Assembly: GCF_009192745.1 (NCBI RefSeq) | Contig: NZ_VTFV01000002.1 | Span: 124,001-188,000 of the forward strand | Source of the DNA: Arthrobacter citreus | GTDB lineage: Bacteria > Actinomycetota > Actinomycetes > Actinomycetales > Micrococcaceae | Length of the DNA stretch: 64,000 nucleotides | Direction: 5' to 3' | Part shown: positions 56,713-64,000 of the stretch, one piece after another | Position numbering within the stretch: the stretch's first letter is position 1 | How the letters are laid out: the number at the start of each line of letters is the position of its first letter | Translations under genes and position numbers: made by a program | Notes under the pieces: generated by a model | Databases searched by the model: none | Seen by the model: the letters and a program-made list of their open reading frames with translations, nothing else | Told to the model about the DNA's origin: nothing

Positions 56713-58194
56713 ATGGCGCACCTTTCCGACAGTTCATTTCCCATCACCGAGCTCCCCGGCGTGATCGAGCAGCTCGGGGAGCTCTTCCAGGCCGCCGGGT
56801 TCGAACTCTCCCTGGTGGGCGGGCCGGTACGTGACCTGTTCCTGGGCCGGGTATCCCCGGACCTGGACTTCACCACCAATGCCCGTCCTGATGACATCAT
56901 TGCGGTGACCCGGCGCTGGTGCGACACGTACTGGGAGATGGGCCGGGAATTCGGCACGATCGGGATGCGCAAGGACGGCTTCCAGATTGAAATAACCACT
57001 TACCGCTCCGAGGCTTACGACCCTGAGTCACGCAAGCCGGTCGTAGCCTTCGGGGACCGCCTCGAGGACGACCTGTACCGGCGCGACTTCACCATGAACG
57101 CCATGGCCCTGCGGCTGCCGCAGATGGAGCTGGTGGATCCCTACGGCGGCGTCCGTGACCTCCACGAAGGAATCGTGCGCACCCCGGGGGCGCCGTCGTC
57201 CTCTTTCTCCGACGACCCGCTGCGGATGATGCGGGCCGCCCGGTTCGCCTCCCAGCTAGGCGTCACCGTGGCACCGGAAGTCTTCGAAGCCATGAAGGAT
57301 ATGGCCGGGCGGATCGAGATCATTTCTGCCGAGCGTGTCCGGGACGAACTGGTGAAACTGATCAACGGCAAGACGCCGGCCGACGGCGTGGACCTGCTGG
57401 TGGAAAGCGGCCTGGCTGAGTACGTTCTCCCGGAAGTGGCCGCCCTGCGCCTGGAAATCGACGAACACCACCGCCACAAGGACGTGTACCAGCACTCCCT
57501 CACCGTCCTGCGGCAGGCCTGCGACCTGGAGACAGGCCCTGAGGGCGAGGTGCCCGCCCCGGACTTCGTGCTTCGTTTCGCGGCGCTGATGCACGACGTC
57601 GGCAAGCCGGCCACACGGCGCTTCGAAGGCACGGGCGCGGTGAGCTTCCTGCACCATGACGTAGTGGGAGCAAAGCTCACCGCCAAGCGCATGAAGGCGC
57701 TGCGGTTCGACAATGACACCATCAAGGCCGTCTCCCGGCTCGTAGAGCTGCACATGCGCTTCTACGGCTACGGCGATGCCGGCTGGAGCGACTCCGCCGT
57801 GCGCCGCTACGTTACGGACGCCGGTCCGCTGCTGCAGCGCCTGCACCGGCTGACACGTTCGGACGTCACCACACGAAACCGGCGGAAGGCCGAGAGGCTG
57901 GCGTTCGCGTACGACGACCTCGAAGCCCGGATCGAGAAGCTGGCTGAGCAGGAAGAGCTCGCCTCCATCCGCCCGGACCTGGACGGCAGCCAGATCATGG
58001 AACTGCTGGGCATCCGGCCCGGCCCGGTGGTGGGCCGCGCGTACCGCTTCCTGCTCGAAGAACGCATGGAGAACGGCCCCGGCGCGCCGGGGGAAGCCGA
58101 AGCGAAGCTGCGTCAGTGGTGGGAGCAGCAGCCGGAGGCTGCGCAGGCCCAGGAACGTCCCGAACCAGGATCGGCAACAGAAGGAATGTCATGA
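56713..58194 (+). CDS. cca: CCA tRNA nucleotidyltransferase
   Basis: The 493-residue enzyme: LVGGPVRDLFLGRVSPDLDF is the nucleotidyltransferase motif, and DDLYRRDFTMNAMAL the conserved second region. An HD domain follows at about 250-360 (HHRHKDVYQHSLTVL, LMHDVGKPATR). It adds the 3' CCA, needed because none of the three tRNA genes here encode it. The C-terminal tail is Gln/Glu/Pro-rich. The start codon of the histidine phosphatase gene overlaps its stop. Confidence 0.96.
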   Translation: MAHLSDSSFPITELPGVIEQLGELFQAAGFELSLVGGPVRDLFLGRVSPDLDFTTNARPDDIIAVTRRWCDTYWEMGREFGTIGMRKDGFQIEITTYRSEAYDPESRKPVVAFGDRLEDDLYRRDFTMNAMALRLPQMELVDPYGGVRDLHEGIVRTPGAPSSSFSDDPLRMMRAARFASQLGVTVAPEVFEAMKDMAGRIEIISAERVRDELVKLINGKTPADGVDLLVESGLAEYVLPEVAALRLEIDEHHRHKDVYQHSLTVLRQACDLETGPEGEVPAPDFVLRFAALMHDVGKPATRRFEGTGAVSFLHHDVVGAKLTAKRMKALRFDNDTIKAVSRLVELHMRFYGYGDAGWSDSAVRRYVTDAGPLLQRLHRLTRSDVTTRNRRKAERLAFAYDDLEARIEKLAEQEELASIRPDLDGSQIMELLGIRPGPVVGRAYRFLLEERMENGPGAPGEAEAKLRQWWEQQPEAAQAQERPEPGSATEGMS

Positions 58195-58844
58195 GCGCAC
58201 TGAACCTGGGGCCCGCGGTTCCTGACCTGACGCCGGCGGGCACCCCGCTGCCCATCCTGTGGCTGGTGCGCCACGGCGAAACCGAATGGTCCCGGCAGGG
58301 CAACTACACCGGACTCACGGACATTCCCCTGACTCCGGAGGGTGAAGCCCAGGCCACCGCCGCACGGGAGAAGATTGGCGACGTCGAATTCGACCGTGTT
58401 TTTTCGTCCCCCCTGATCCGTGCCAGGCGTACGGCCGAACTGCTGGGCCATCCCGCTCCTGAAGTGCTGCCGCACGCGCACGAATGGGACTACGGCCGGA
58501 ACGAGGGGCGGCGGAACACCGACGTCCGTGCGGAGAACCCCGGCTACATCATCTGGAACGACGGCGTTCCGGGCGGTGAGACGCTGGCCCAGGTCGCGGC
58601 ACGGGCGGACCGCATCATCTCCACGGTGCAGGCGGGCTGCGGCACCTCCATGGACCAGGAACCGGATTCAGCTCCCATTGAGCGCGCCCTGCTGGTGGCC
58701 CACGGCCACTTCCTGCGGATACTGGCTGCCCGCTGGCTGGGACTTGCTCCCGACGCCGGGCGGCACCTGGTTCTGGGAACGGCCGCTGTCTGCGTCCTGG
58801 GCTGGGATAAGCACACTCCCGCGATCCTTAAATGGAATATGTAG
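58191..58844 (+). CDS. Histidine phosphatase (phosphoglycerate mutase-like) protein
   Basis: A 217-residue protein. WLVRHGETEWSRQGNYTG contains the catalytic RHG, SSPLIRARRTAELLG the second Arg, and VAHGHFLRILAARWLG the second His. The catalytic Glu lies in HEWDYGRNEG. It could be an acid or sugar-phosphate phosphatase; the substrate is unknown. ATG 58191 overlaps the cca stop (ATGA) and follows AGAAGGA. Confidence 0.92.
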   Translation: MSALNLGPAVPDLTPAGTPLPILWLVRHGETEWSRQGNYTGLTDIPLTPEGEAQATAAREKIGDVEFDRVFSSPLIRARRTAELLGHPAPEVLPHAHEWDYGRNEGRRNTDVRAENPGYIIWNDGVPGGETLAQVAARADRIISTVQAGCGTSMDQEPDSAPIERALLVAHGHFLRILAARWLGLAPDAGRHLVLGTAAVCVLGWDKHTPAILKWNM

Positions 58845-58875
58845 GAAGCTTTTTAAAAGTTTTTACAGAAAAGGC

Positions 58876-58905
58876 TTGGCAGGCGCGGCCCCGCCGGGTT
58901 ATATT
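58876..58905 (+). promoter_or_regulatory. Candidate sigma-70-type promoter
   Basis: TTGGCA at 58876-58881 and TATATT at 58900-58905 with 18-nt spacing, followed by a T-run and then a purine start region. It would drive a structured leader. Confidence 0.55.
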
Positions 58906-58910
58906 TTTTT

Positions 58911-59021
58911 AGCCCGCAAGAATGCGGTGCTATCAGCACCCCGGATATGCATGAATGTTATGCATGGACATGGCTTGCCAAGTCCCGGGGAACGGAGCCA
59001 CTTAACAGGAGGTGGAGTGTG
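58911..59021 (+). ncRNA. Structured leader candidate upstream of a 30-codon ORF
   Basis: Short inverted repeats in series: GGTGC-tatca-GCACC (58926-58940), ATGCAT...ATGCAT (58947-58965) and GGAC-at-GGC-tt-GCC-aa-GTCC (58966-58985). They follow the candidate promoter and end at a strong AGGAGGTGGA. The family is unknown. Confidence 0.4.
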
Positions 59022-59114
59022 GTGTTTGATTACACGGATATGTTCCGGCGGACCTCGGTCCCCGCAGTCATCTCCCTTCGGTGGTTCCCGGGCGAAGCGG
59101 GCTTTCAGGCCTAA
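59022..59114 (+). CDS. Possible 30-aa leader or microprotein
   Basis: GTG 59022 follows AGGAGGTGGAGTGTG, a near-ideal ribosome-binding site, and the frame runs 30 codons to TAA at 59112. The product begins MFDYTDMFRRTSVPAVISLR and ends AGFQA: an acidic start, then basic, hydrophobic and aromatic residues. I do not recognise it. It could be a regulatory leader peptide or an independent small protein. The next 340 nt have no credible gene. Confidence 0.45.
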   Translation: MFDYTDMFRRTSVPAVISLRWFPGEAGFQA

Positions 59115-59456
59115 GCTGCATCCCGCGGTGCCGTCCAGCCCCTGCTGCCAGTTCAGCAGCTGAACCGCACCAGGACCCGGGCTCCCGCCGAACGGACCTC
59201 GTCTGCACCTGACCGTGCTTCGGCAAAGCAGCCTCGCCGGCGTCTCCACCGCCATCGTTCGCGCCCCCTTGGCCCGTTCAGCGGATCAATCTGCATGGCT
59301 GCGTGCCGGCATCCGGAAAATTACATTTGCCTTCCTGCACCCTAAATCAGCAGTTGTAGTTTCCGTGGAGAGCAGGCGCCTTTTTCATCGTCTTTCCAGA
59401 CGTTTCCCCATTTATCATTCATGTGCTTTTGCGCACCCTTTTCCCGGAGTTTTGCC
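59115..59456. other. Intergenic stretch after the 30-codon ORF
   Basis: 342 nt of mixed composition with a T-rich part after 59380. I see no gene or clear signal apart from a GGAG just before the downstream small ORF. Confidence 0.5.
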
Positions 59457-59762
59457 ATGCCTTTTTATAAATTGCCCTCCGCCGGACTGAAGCCGGCAGC
59501 CTCTCCTCCCCGCGGCCAGGACACAGCGCGTGCCCGGCACGCCGGCGTACCCGCCGGCGCGGCATTGGCTTCCTACCGGGCAGCACCGTCCCGCCGCCGG
59601 GCAGCACCGTCCCGCCGCCAGGTGGCGGCAGGCCTGCTCCGCCTGCTCCTGCGGGCCGTTGCGGTTCGTGCCGCAGCCAGCGGACGGCTGGTGGATGAAC
59701 AGGAACAGCGTCAGCTGCACCTGCTCAGGCTCAGCGCCCCGGCATCCGTCCACGGGCGGTGA
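59457..59762 (+). CDS. Hypothetical Ala/Arg-rich 101-aa protein
   Basis: ATG 59457 follows CCCGGAG by about 9 nt. The 101-residue product begins MPFYKLPSAGLKPAAS and has an Arg/Ala-rich middle with an in-frame 7-residue duplication (RAAPSRR twice) and a helical end, RLVDEQEQRQLHLLRL. GC-rich third positions and the ribosome-binding site favour a real gene; no family is recognised. Confidence 0.4.
   Translation: MPFYKLPSAGLKPAASPPRGQDTARARHAGVPAGAALASYRAAPSRRRAAPSRRQVAAGLLRLLLRAVAVRAAASGRLVDEQEQRQLHLLRLSAPASVHGR
59576..59617. repeat. 21-nt perfect tandem duplication
   Basis: The unit CCGGGCAGCACCGTCCCGCC plus G occurs at 59576-59596 and 59597-59617. Its length is a multiple of 3, so the reading frame is kept. 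Confidence 0.9.
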
Positions 59763-59777
59763 GACTGCACACCCTTA

Positions 59778-59811
59778 CCCGGACTGCCCCGGAATTCCGC
59801 GGCAGTCCGGG
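59778..59811. terminator. GC-rich hairpin before mshA
   Basis: CCCGGACTGCC and GGCAGTCCGGG pair perfectly around a 12-nt loop; no T-run follows. It is possibly the terminator of the preceding small gene. Confidence 0.5.
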
Positions 59812-59890
59812 TGCAAGGAAACAAAGCGGGACCCGTTGGCGTTGTAAGGTCGATAGGTAGGGAACACAGGCCAGCGACGAAGGGAGTGCT

Positions 59891-61135
59891 GTGCCCCAGG
59901 TCAACCGGGTGGCCATGCTCTCGCTGCATACCTCGCCGCTCGAACAGCCTGGTTCCGGCGACGCGGGCGGGATGAATGTCTACGTTCGTTCCGTTGCCGT
60001 CGAAATGGCGAAGATGGGCGTGGAAGTGGACATCTTCACGCGTGCCTGCGCACCGGACCAGCCCCATGCCGTTGAACTGGCTCCCGGGGTCACGGTGCAC
60101 CACGTCACCGCCGGTCCGCGCCGCAAGGTTGCCAAGGAACTTCTTCCCAAACTGGCCGGCGAACTGGCTGAGGGCGTAGCGCGCTCTGCACTGCACGGTC
60201 CCCGTTTTGATGCCCTGCACTCCCACTACTGGGTTTCCGGCGTTGCCGGAATCAGCCTCGCCCGGCACTGGGACGTCCCCCTGGTTCACACCATGCACAC
60301 GATGGCCCGGGTGAAGAACCTGCAGCTCCAGCCGGGTGAAACACCCGAGCCGCAGGTCCGAATCCACGGCGAGCAGGAAATCGTGGACTCCGCCGCCCGG
60401 CTGATCGCCAACACCACCACCGAAGCCGATGAACTCGCGGCATGGTACGGGGCGGATCCGGAGTCGATCGACGTGGTTGCCCCCGGGGTGGACCTGGAGG
60501 TCTTTTCCCCAGCCGGCCGGTTCGAGGCACGGACCCGCCACAACCTCCGGCGGGGTGAGTTCCACGTGGTCTTCGCCGGACGCATCCAGCGAATGAAAGG
60601 TCCGCAGGTCCTGGTGGAATCGGCTGCCCGGCTTCGGGCCTGCCGCCCGGATATTCCGCTTCGCGTCAGCATCCTTGGCGCCCCCAGCGGTTCAGAGGTC
60701 CTCGATCTTGAAGCCGCGATCCGTGCCCACGGGCTGGAGGGCGTCGTCCAGCTGCACCCTCCTGTGGCTGCCAGTGACCTGGCCGGATGGTTCAGGTCCG
60801 CTGACGTGGTTGCCGTACCTTCTTTCAGCGAATCGTTCGGGCTGGTGGCGCTGGAGGCCCAGGCCTGCGGCACCCCGGTCCTCGCGGCCGACGTCGGCGG
60901 CCTGCCGAAAGCCGTCAGTTCCGGACGCACCGGAGTCCTGGTCCAGGGCCATGACCCGTCACGATGGGCTGTTGAACTTGAAACGCTCTACGACCACCGC
61001 GCGTGGCGCGGGGAGCTCGGCCGGAGCGCGGCGGAGCACGCGCGGTCCTTCGGCTGGCGCAGGACCGCAGCCCTGACCACGCAGTCCTACCTGCACGCCG
61101 CAGAACAGTCCGCAGCCCACGCAGTCGGGAACTGA
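59891..61135 (+). CDS. mshA: D-inositol-3-phosphate glycosyltransferase MshA
   Basis: A 414-residue GT-B family 4 glycosyltransferase. MLSLHTSPLEQPGSGDAGGM at the start is the MshA signature, LHSHYWVSGVAG and VHTMHTMARVKNL follow, and the EX7E motif lies in PSFSESFGLVALEAQACG. It joins UDP-GlcNAc to 1L-myo-inositol 1-phosphate, the first step of mycothiol synthesis. Start GTG 59891 follows GAAGGGAG. The inositol-phosphate synthase at the end of the window makes its acceptor. Confidence 0.95.
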   Translation: MPQVNRVAMLSLHTSPLEQPGSGDAGGMNVYVRSVAVEMAKMGVEVDIFTRACAPDQPHAVELAPGVTVHHVTAGPRRKVAKELLPKLAGELAEGVARSALHGPRFDALHSHYWVSGVAGISLARHWDVPLVHTMHTMARVKNLQLQPGETPEPQVRIHGEQEIVDSAARLIANTTTEADELAAWYGADPESIDVVAPGVDLEVFSPAGRFEARTRHNLRRGEFHVVFAGRIQRMKGPQVLVESAARLRACRPDIPLRVSILGAPSGSEVLDLEAAIRAHGLEGVVQLHPPVAASDLAGWFRSADVVAVPSFSESFGLVALEAQACGTPVLAADVGGLPKAVSSGRTGVLVQGHDPSRWAVELETLYDHRAWRGELGRSAAEHARSFGWRRTAALTTQSYLHAAEQSAAHAVGN

Positions 61136-61200
61136 ATACGGTCTCCCGTGCGCGGGTGTGCCGCATTGACGGGCGCCCGTGCCGGTGCCAGCGTTGAGCT

Positions 61201-62868
61201 ATGGCCAATGACCTCGAAATTTCCCGGGCTGCGACGCTGCAGCCCATCACCGACGTCGCACGCTCAGCAGGCATACCTGAGGACGCGCTGGAACTTTACG
61301 GACGCTACAAGGCAAAGGTAAATCCTGCCCTGGTGCCCAGGCGGGCAGAGCGCGGCAAGGTTGTGCTGGTAACTGCCATGAGTCCGACACCGGCGGGGGA
61401 GGGCAAGTCCACGGTAACCGTTGGACTCGGAGACGCCTTGGCCCGCGCCGGGCAGAAAACGGTGATCGCGCTCCGGGAACCGTCCCTGGGCCCGGTGCTT
61501 GGCATGAAAGGCGGCGCCACCGGCGGCGGCTATTCGCAGGTGATACCCATGGAAGAGATCAACCTGCATTTCACCGGGGACTTCCACGCCATCACCAGCG
61601 CCAACAACGCCCTGGCCGCCCTGGTGGACAACCACATTTTCCAGGGGAACGAGCTGGGCATCGATCCGCGGCGCATAACGTTCCGCCGGGTCATGGATAT
61701 GAATGACCGTTCCCTGCGGCACATTGTGGTTGGCCTTGGCGGCCCGGGGCAGGGCACGGTCCGCGAGGACGGGTTCGACATCACCGTGGCCTCGGAGATC
61801 ATGGCTGTGTTCTGCCTGGCAACGGACATCGAGGACCTGACTGCACGGCTGGCCCGGATCACCGTTGGCTACACCTGGGACCGGAAACCGGTGACCGTGG
61901 CGGACCTCAAGGTCCAGGGGGCACTGGCACTGCTGCTCAAGGACGCACTGAAGCCCAACCTGGTGCAGACCATTGCCGGAACTCCGGCGCTGGTCCACGG
62001 CGGACCCTTCGCCAACATTGCCCACGGCTGCAACTCGGTGATTGCCACGTCCCTGGGCCGCGACCTTGCCGAGGTGGTGGTTACCGAGGCGGGCTTCGGC
62101 GCTGACCTCGGTGCTGAAAAATACATGGACATCACCTCCCGGGTGGCAGACGTGGCTCCCGACGCCGTCGTAGTGGTGGCCACCATCCGTGCACTGAAGA
62201 TGCACGGAGGAGTGCCCCGGGAACGGTTGGATGAACCCAACCCTGCGGGACTGGAAGCCGGCACCGCAAACCTGCGCAGGCATGTGCGGAACCTTGGCAA
62301 GTTCGGATTCTCTCCGGTGGTGGCCATCAACCGCTTCACCACCGACTCCGCGGAGGAGATCGAATGGCTCCTGCAGTGGTGCTCGCAGGAGGGAGTCGAT
62401 GCCGCCGTGGCCGATGTCTGGGCGCAGGGCGGCGGCGGTCCCGGCGGGGACGACCTCGCAGCCAAGGTGCTGGCCGCGCTGAAACGGAATGTGGATTTCC
62501 GTCCGCTGTATCCGCTGCAGATGGGCGTTGCGGAGAAGATCCGAACGGTGGTGCGGGAGATCTACGGAGCAGACGACGTCGAGTTCTCCGTTCCGGCTCT
62601 GCGCCGGCTGGAAGAAATTGAAGCCAACGGCTGGGAGAACGTTCCGGTCTGTATGGCGAAGACCCAGTACTCGTTCTCCGACGACGCTGCCAAGCTTGGT
62701 GCACCCCAGGGGTTCACCGTCCATGTCCGGGACCTGGTGCCCAAGACCGGGGCAGGGTTCATCGTGGCACTGACTGGTGCGGTCATGACCATGCCCGGGC
62801 TGCCCAAGCAGCCCGCCGCGCTGCGAATGGGGGTGGCCGGCGACGGCACGCCGTCGGGCCTCTTCTAG
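61201..62868 (+). CDS. fhs: Formate-tetrahydrofolate ligase
   Basis: The 555-residue enzyme. P-loop [18 protein letters not shown] near residue 62, then [20 protein letters not shown] and [18 protein letters not shown], which are classic Fhs signatures. It makes 10-formyl-tetrahydrofolate from formate, THF and ATP for purine and initiator-tRNA synthesis. The length is standard. It lies 65 nt after mshA and converges on the inositol-phosphate synthase gene across a long palindrome. Confidence 0.97.
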   Translation: MANDLEISRAATLQPITDVARSAGIPEDALELYGRYKAKVNPALVPRRAERGKVVLVTAMSPTPAGEGKSTVTVGLGDALARAGQKTVIALREPSLGPVLGMKGGATGGGYSQVIPMEEINLHFTGDFHAITSANNALAALVDNHIFQGNELGIDPRRITFRRVMDMNDRSLRHIVVGLGGPGQGTVREDGFDITVASEIMAVFCLATDIEDLTARLARITVGYTWDRKPVTVADLKVQGALALLLKDALKPNLVQTIAGTPALVHGGPFANIAHGCNSVIATSLGRDLAEVVVTEAGFGADLGAEKYMDITSRVADVAPDAVVVVATIRALKMHGGVPRERLDEPNPAGLEAGTANLRRHVRNLGKFGFSPVVAINRFTTDSAEEIEWLLQWCSQEGVDAAVADVWAQGGGGPGGDDLAAKVLAALKRNVDFRPLYPLQMGVAEKIRTVVREIYGADDVEFSVPALRRLEEIEANGWENVPVCMAKTQYSFSDDAAKLGAPQGFTVHVRDLVPKTGAGFIVALTGAVMTMPGLPKQPAALRMGVAGDGTPSGLF

Positions 62869-62899
62869 CCTGCCTACCCGCCTAGCCTGCCTACCCCAA

Positions 62900-62955
62900 C
62901 GAGATAGCAGAAAGTGCACGTCCCAGCGCTGGGACGTGCACTTTCTGCTATCTCG
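62900..62955. repeat. 56-bp perfect palindrome
   Basis: A 28-nt left arm (CGAGATAGCAGAAAGTGCAC, then GTCCCAGC) is followed without spacer by its exact reverse complement. It sits in the 109-nt gap between convergent genes. It lacks a T-run after the stem. It may be a dispersed extragenic palindromic element or a strong cruciform/terminator. Confidence 0.95.
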
Positions 62956-62977
62956 ATTCTTGGGAGAAAGGGAGAGC

Positions 62978-64000
62978 CTAGCGCTCGATTTCTCCGCGGA
63001 TGAACTGCTCCACCTTTTCGTGGGCGATGTCATCGTTGAACTGCTCCGGCGGGGACTTCATGAAGTAGCTGGAAGCCGAGAGGATGGGGCCGCCGATGCC
63101 GCGGTCCAGGGCGATCTTCGCCGCACGAACGGCATCGATGATCACGCCGGCAGAGTTGGGGGAGTCCCAGACCTCGAGCTTGTATTCCAGGGACACCGGG
63201 GCGTCGCCGAAGTTGCGGCCTTCCAGGCGGACGAACGCCCACTTGCGGTCATCAAGCCAGGCCACGAAGTCGGACGGGCCGATGTGGACGTCGTTGGCGG
63301 CCAGTTCGGCAGAAACGTTGGACGTGACCGCCTGGGTCTTGGAGATCTTCTTGGATTCGAGCCGCTCGCGCTCAAGCATGTTCTTGAAGTCCATGTTCCC
63401 GCCCACGTTGAGCTGGTACGTGCGGTCCAGCGTGACGCCGCGGTCTTCGAAGAGCTTTGCCATCACGCGGTGCGTGATGGTGGCACCGATCTGGCTCTTG
63501 ATGTCGTCGCCCACAATCGGGACACCGGCAGCGGTGAACTTGTCAGCCCACTCCTTGGTGCCGGCAATGAAGACCGGGAGGGCATTGACGAAGGCCACGC
63601 CGGCGTCGATTGCGCACTGGGCGTAGAACTTCGCTGCCTGCTCGGAACCCACGGGCAGGTAGCAGACCATGACGTCGACGTTCGCGGCCTTGAGCTCGGC
63701 GACGATGTCTACCGGATCCTCCTCGGACTCGCTGATCGTCTCGCGGTAGTACTTGCCCAGGCCGTCCAGGGTGTGGCCGCGCTGCACCTTCACGCCGGTC
63801 TGCGGAACGTCGGCGATCTTGATGGTGTTGTTTTCGCTGGCGCCGATTGCGTCAGCCAGGTCCAGTCCGACCTTCTTCGCGTCGACGTCGAAAGCTGCCG
63901 CGAACTGCACGTCGTTGACGTGGTAGTCGCCGAACTGGACGTGCATCAGGCCTGGGACGGTTGCTGAAGGGTCGGCGTCGCGGTAGTACTGGACGCCCTG
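62978..64000 (-). CDS. ino1: Inositol-3-phosphate synthase (5' end outside window)
   Basis: The 341 visible residues run to the window edge without a start. [20 protein letters not shown] is the family signature, followed by [35 protein letters not shown] and [20 protein letters not shown], typical of actinobacterial Ino1. It isomerises glucose 6-phosphate to 1L-myo-inositol 1-phosphate with NAD, supplying MshA (mycothiol) and phosphatidylinositol synthesis. About 20 N-terminal residues, including the NAD-binding start, are missing. An ATG at 63946 is internal. Confidence 0.95.
   Translation of the reverse strand, partial: QGVQYYRDADPSATVPGLMHVQFGDYHVNDVQFAAAFDVDAKKVGLDLADAIGASENNTIKIADVPQTGVKVQRGHTLDGLGKYYRETISESEEDPVDIVAELKAANVDVMVCYLPVGSEQAAKFYAQCAIDAGVAFVNALPVFIAGTKEWADKFTAAGVPIVGDDIKSQIGATITHRVMAKLFEDRGVTLDRTYQLNVGGNMDFKNMLERERLESKKISKTQAVTSNVSAELAANDVHIGPSDFVAWLDDRKWAFVRLEGRNFGDAPVSLEYKLEVWDSPNSAGVIIDAVRAAKIALDRGIGGPILSASSYFMKSPPEQFNDDIAHEKVEQFIRGEIER

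Overview
The window is a high-GC actinobacterial chromosome segment carrying the replication origin. Gene content and order fit the Micrococcaceae, most likely Arthrobacter or a close relative: dnaA-dnaN-gnd-recF-DUF721-gyrB-gyrA, rpmH-rnpA-yidD-yidC-jag-rsmG-parA-parB, an fhaA-fhaB-pstP-rodA/ftsW-pbpA-pknA-pknB signalling operon, crgA, a class E sortase and mycothiol genes (mshA, inositol-phosphate synthase). No transposase, integrase, rRNA gene or CRISPR array was seen. The assignment comes from gene content and protein style only; no database was consulted.

0-11 kb, accessory and metabolic genes: a Lys-rich protein end, DUF2630, a tightly overlapping trio (acyl-CoA dehydrogenase-like, PIG-L deacetylase/methyltransferase fusion, family 2 glycosyltransferase), DUF4383, a FAD oxidoreductase with a C-terminal Rieske domain, an SRPBCC protein, Dps, a divergent GntR regulator/gluconate kinase pair, a YdjM-type membrane hydrolase, a LysR-like ligand-binding protein without a DNA-binding domain, and DUF5997. 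tRNA-Leu(CAG) follows.

11.6-23 kb, cell-wall growth control: two FHA proteins, the PstP phosphatase, a SEDS glycosyltransferase, its PBP partner and two PASTA kinases are translationally coupled. They are followed by trpG/pabA, a small membrane protein, sortase E and CrgA. The 0.6-kb gap after crgA (23.1-23.6 kb) is packed with DnaA boxes, including six exact TTATCCACA copies, although it lies 14 kb from the dnaA-dnaN origin.

23.7-45.7 kb, origin core: rhomboid protease, cyclophilin, a Lys/Ala-rich helical protein, an EamA transporter, tRNA-Ala, a DLW-39 microprotein, tRNA-Ile, then the gyrase/recF/dnaN/dnaA block on the minus strand and the rpmH-to-parB block on the plus strand. oriC is in the dnaA-dnaN gap (37.4-37.97 kb).

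45.7-49 kb: a 3.2-kb stretch without a convincing gene carries eight parS sites (seven exact, one with a single mismatch). Two more exact sites lie inside parA and parB. One site is the centre of a 42-bp perfect palindrome that also forms the parB terminator. This looks like a dedicated centromere on one side of oriC.

49-64 kb: a RibD-like reductase, a CwlM-like protein with degraded amidase active-site residues, thioredoxin and its reductase, a separate pseudokinase/carbohydrate-binding-like protein next to murJ (a split version of mycobacterial MviN), Nudix hydrolase, CCA-adding enzyme, histidine phosphatase, a structured leader with a 30-codon ORF, mshA, formate-tetrahydrofolate ligase, a 56-bp perfect palindrome, and a truncated inositol-3-phosphate synthase. 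Cell-wall (PknA/B, PstP, FhaA/B, CwlM, MurJ and partner, CrgA, RodA/Pbp) and chromosome (DnaA, ParABS, gyrase) functions are therefore both concentrated around the origin.
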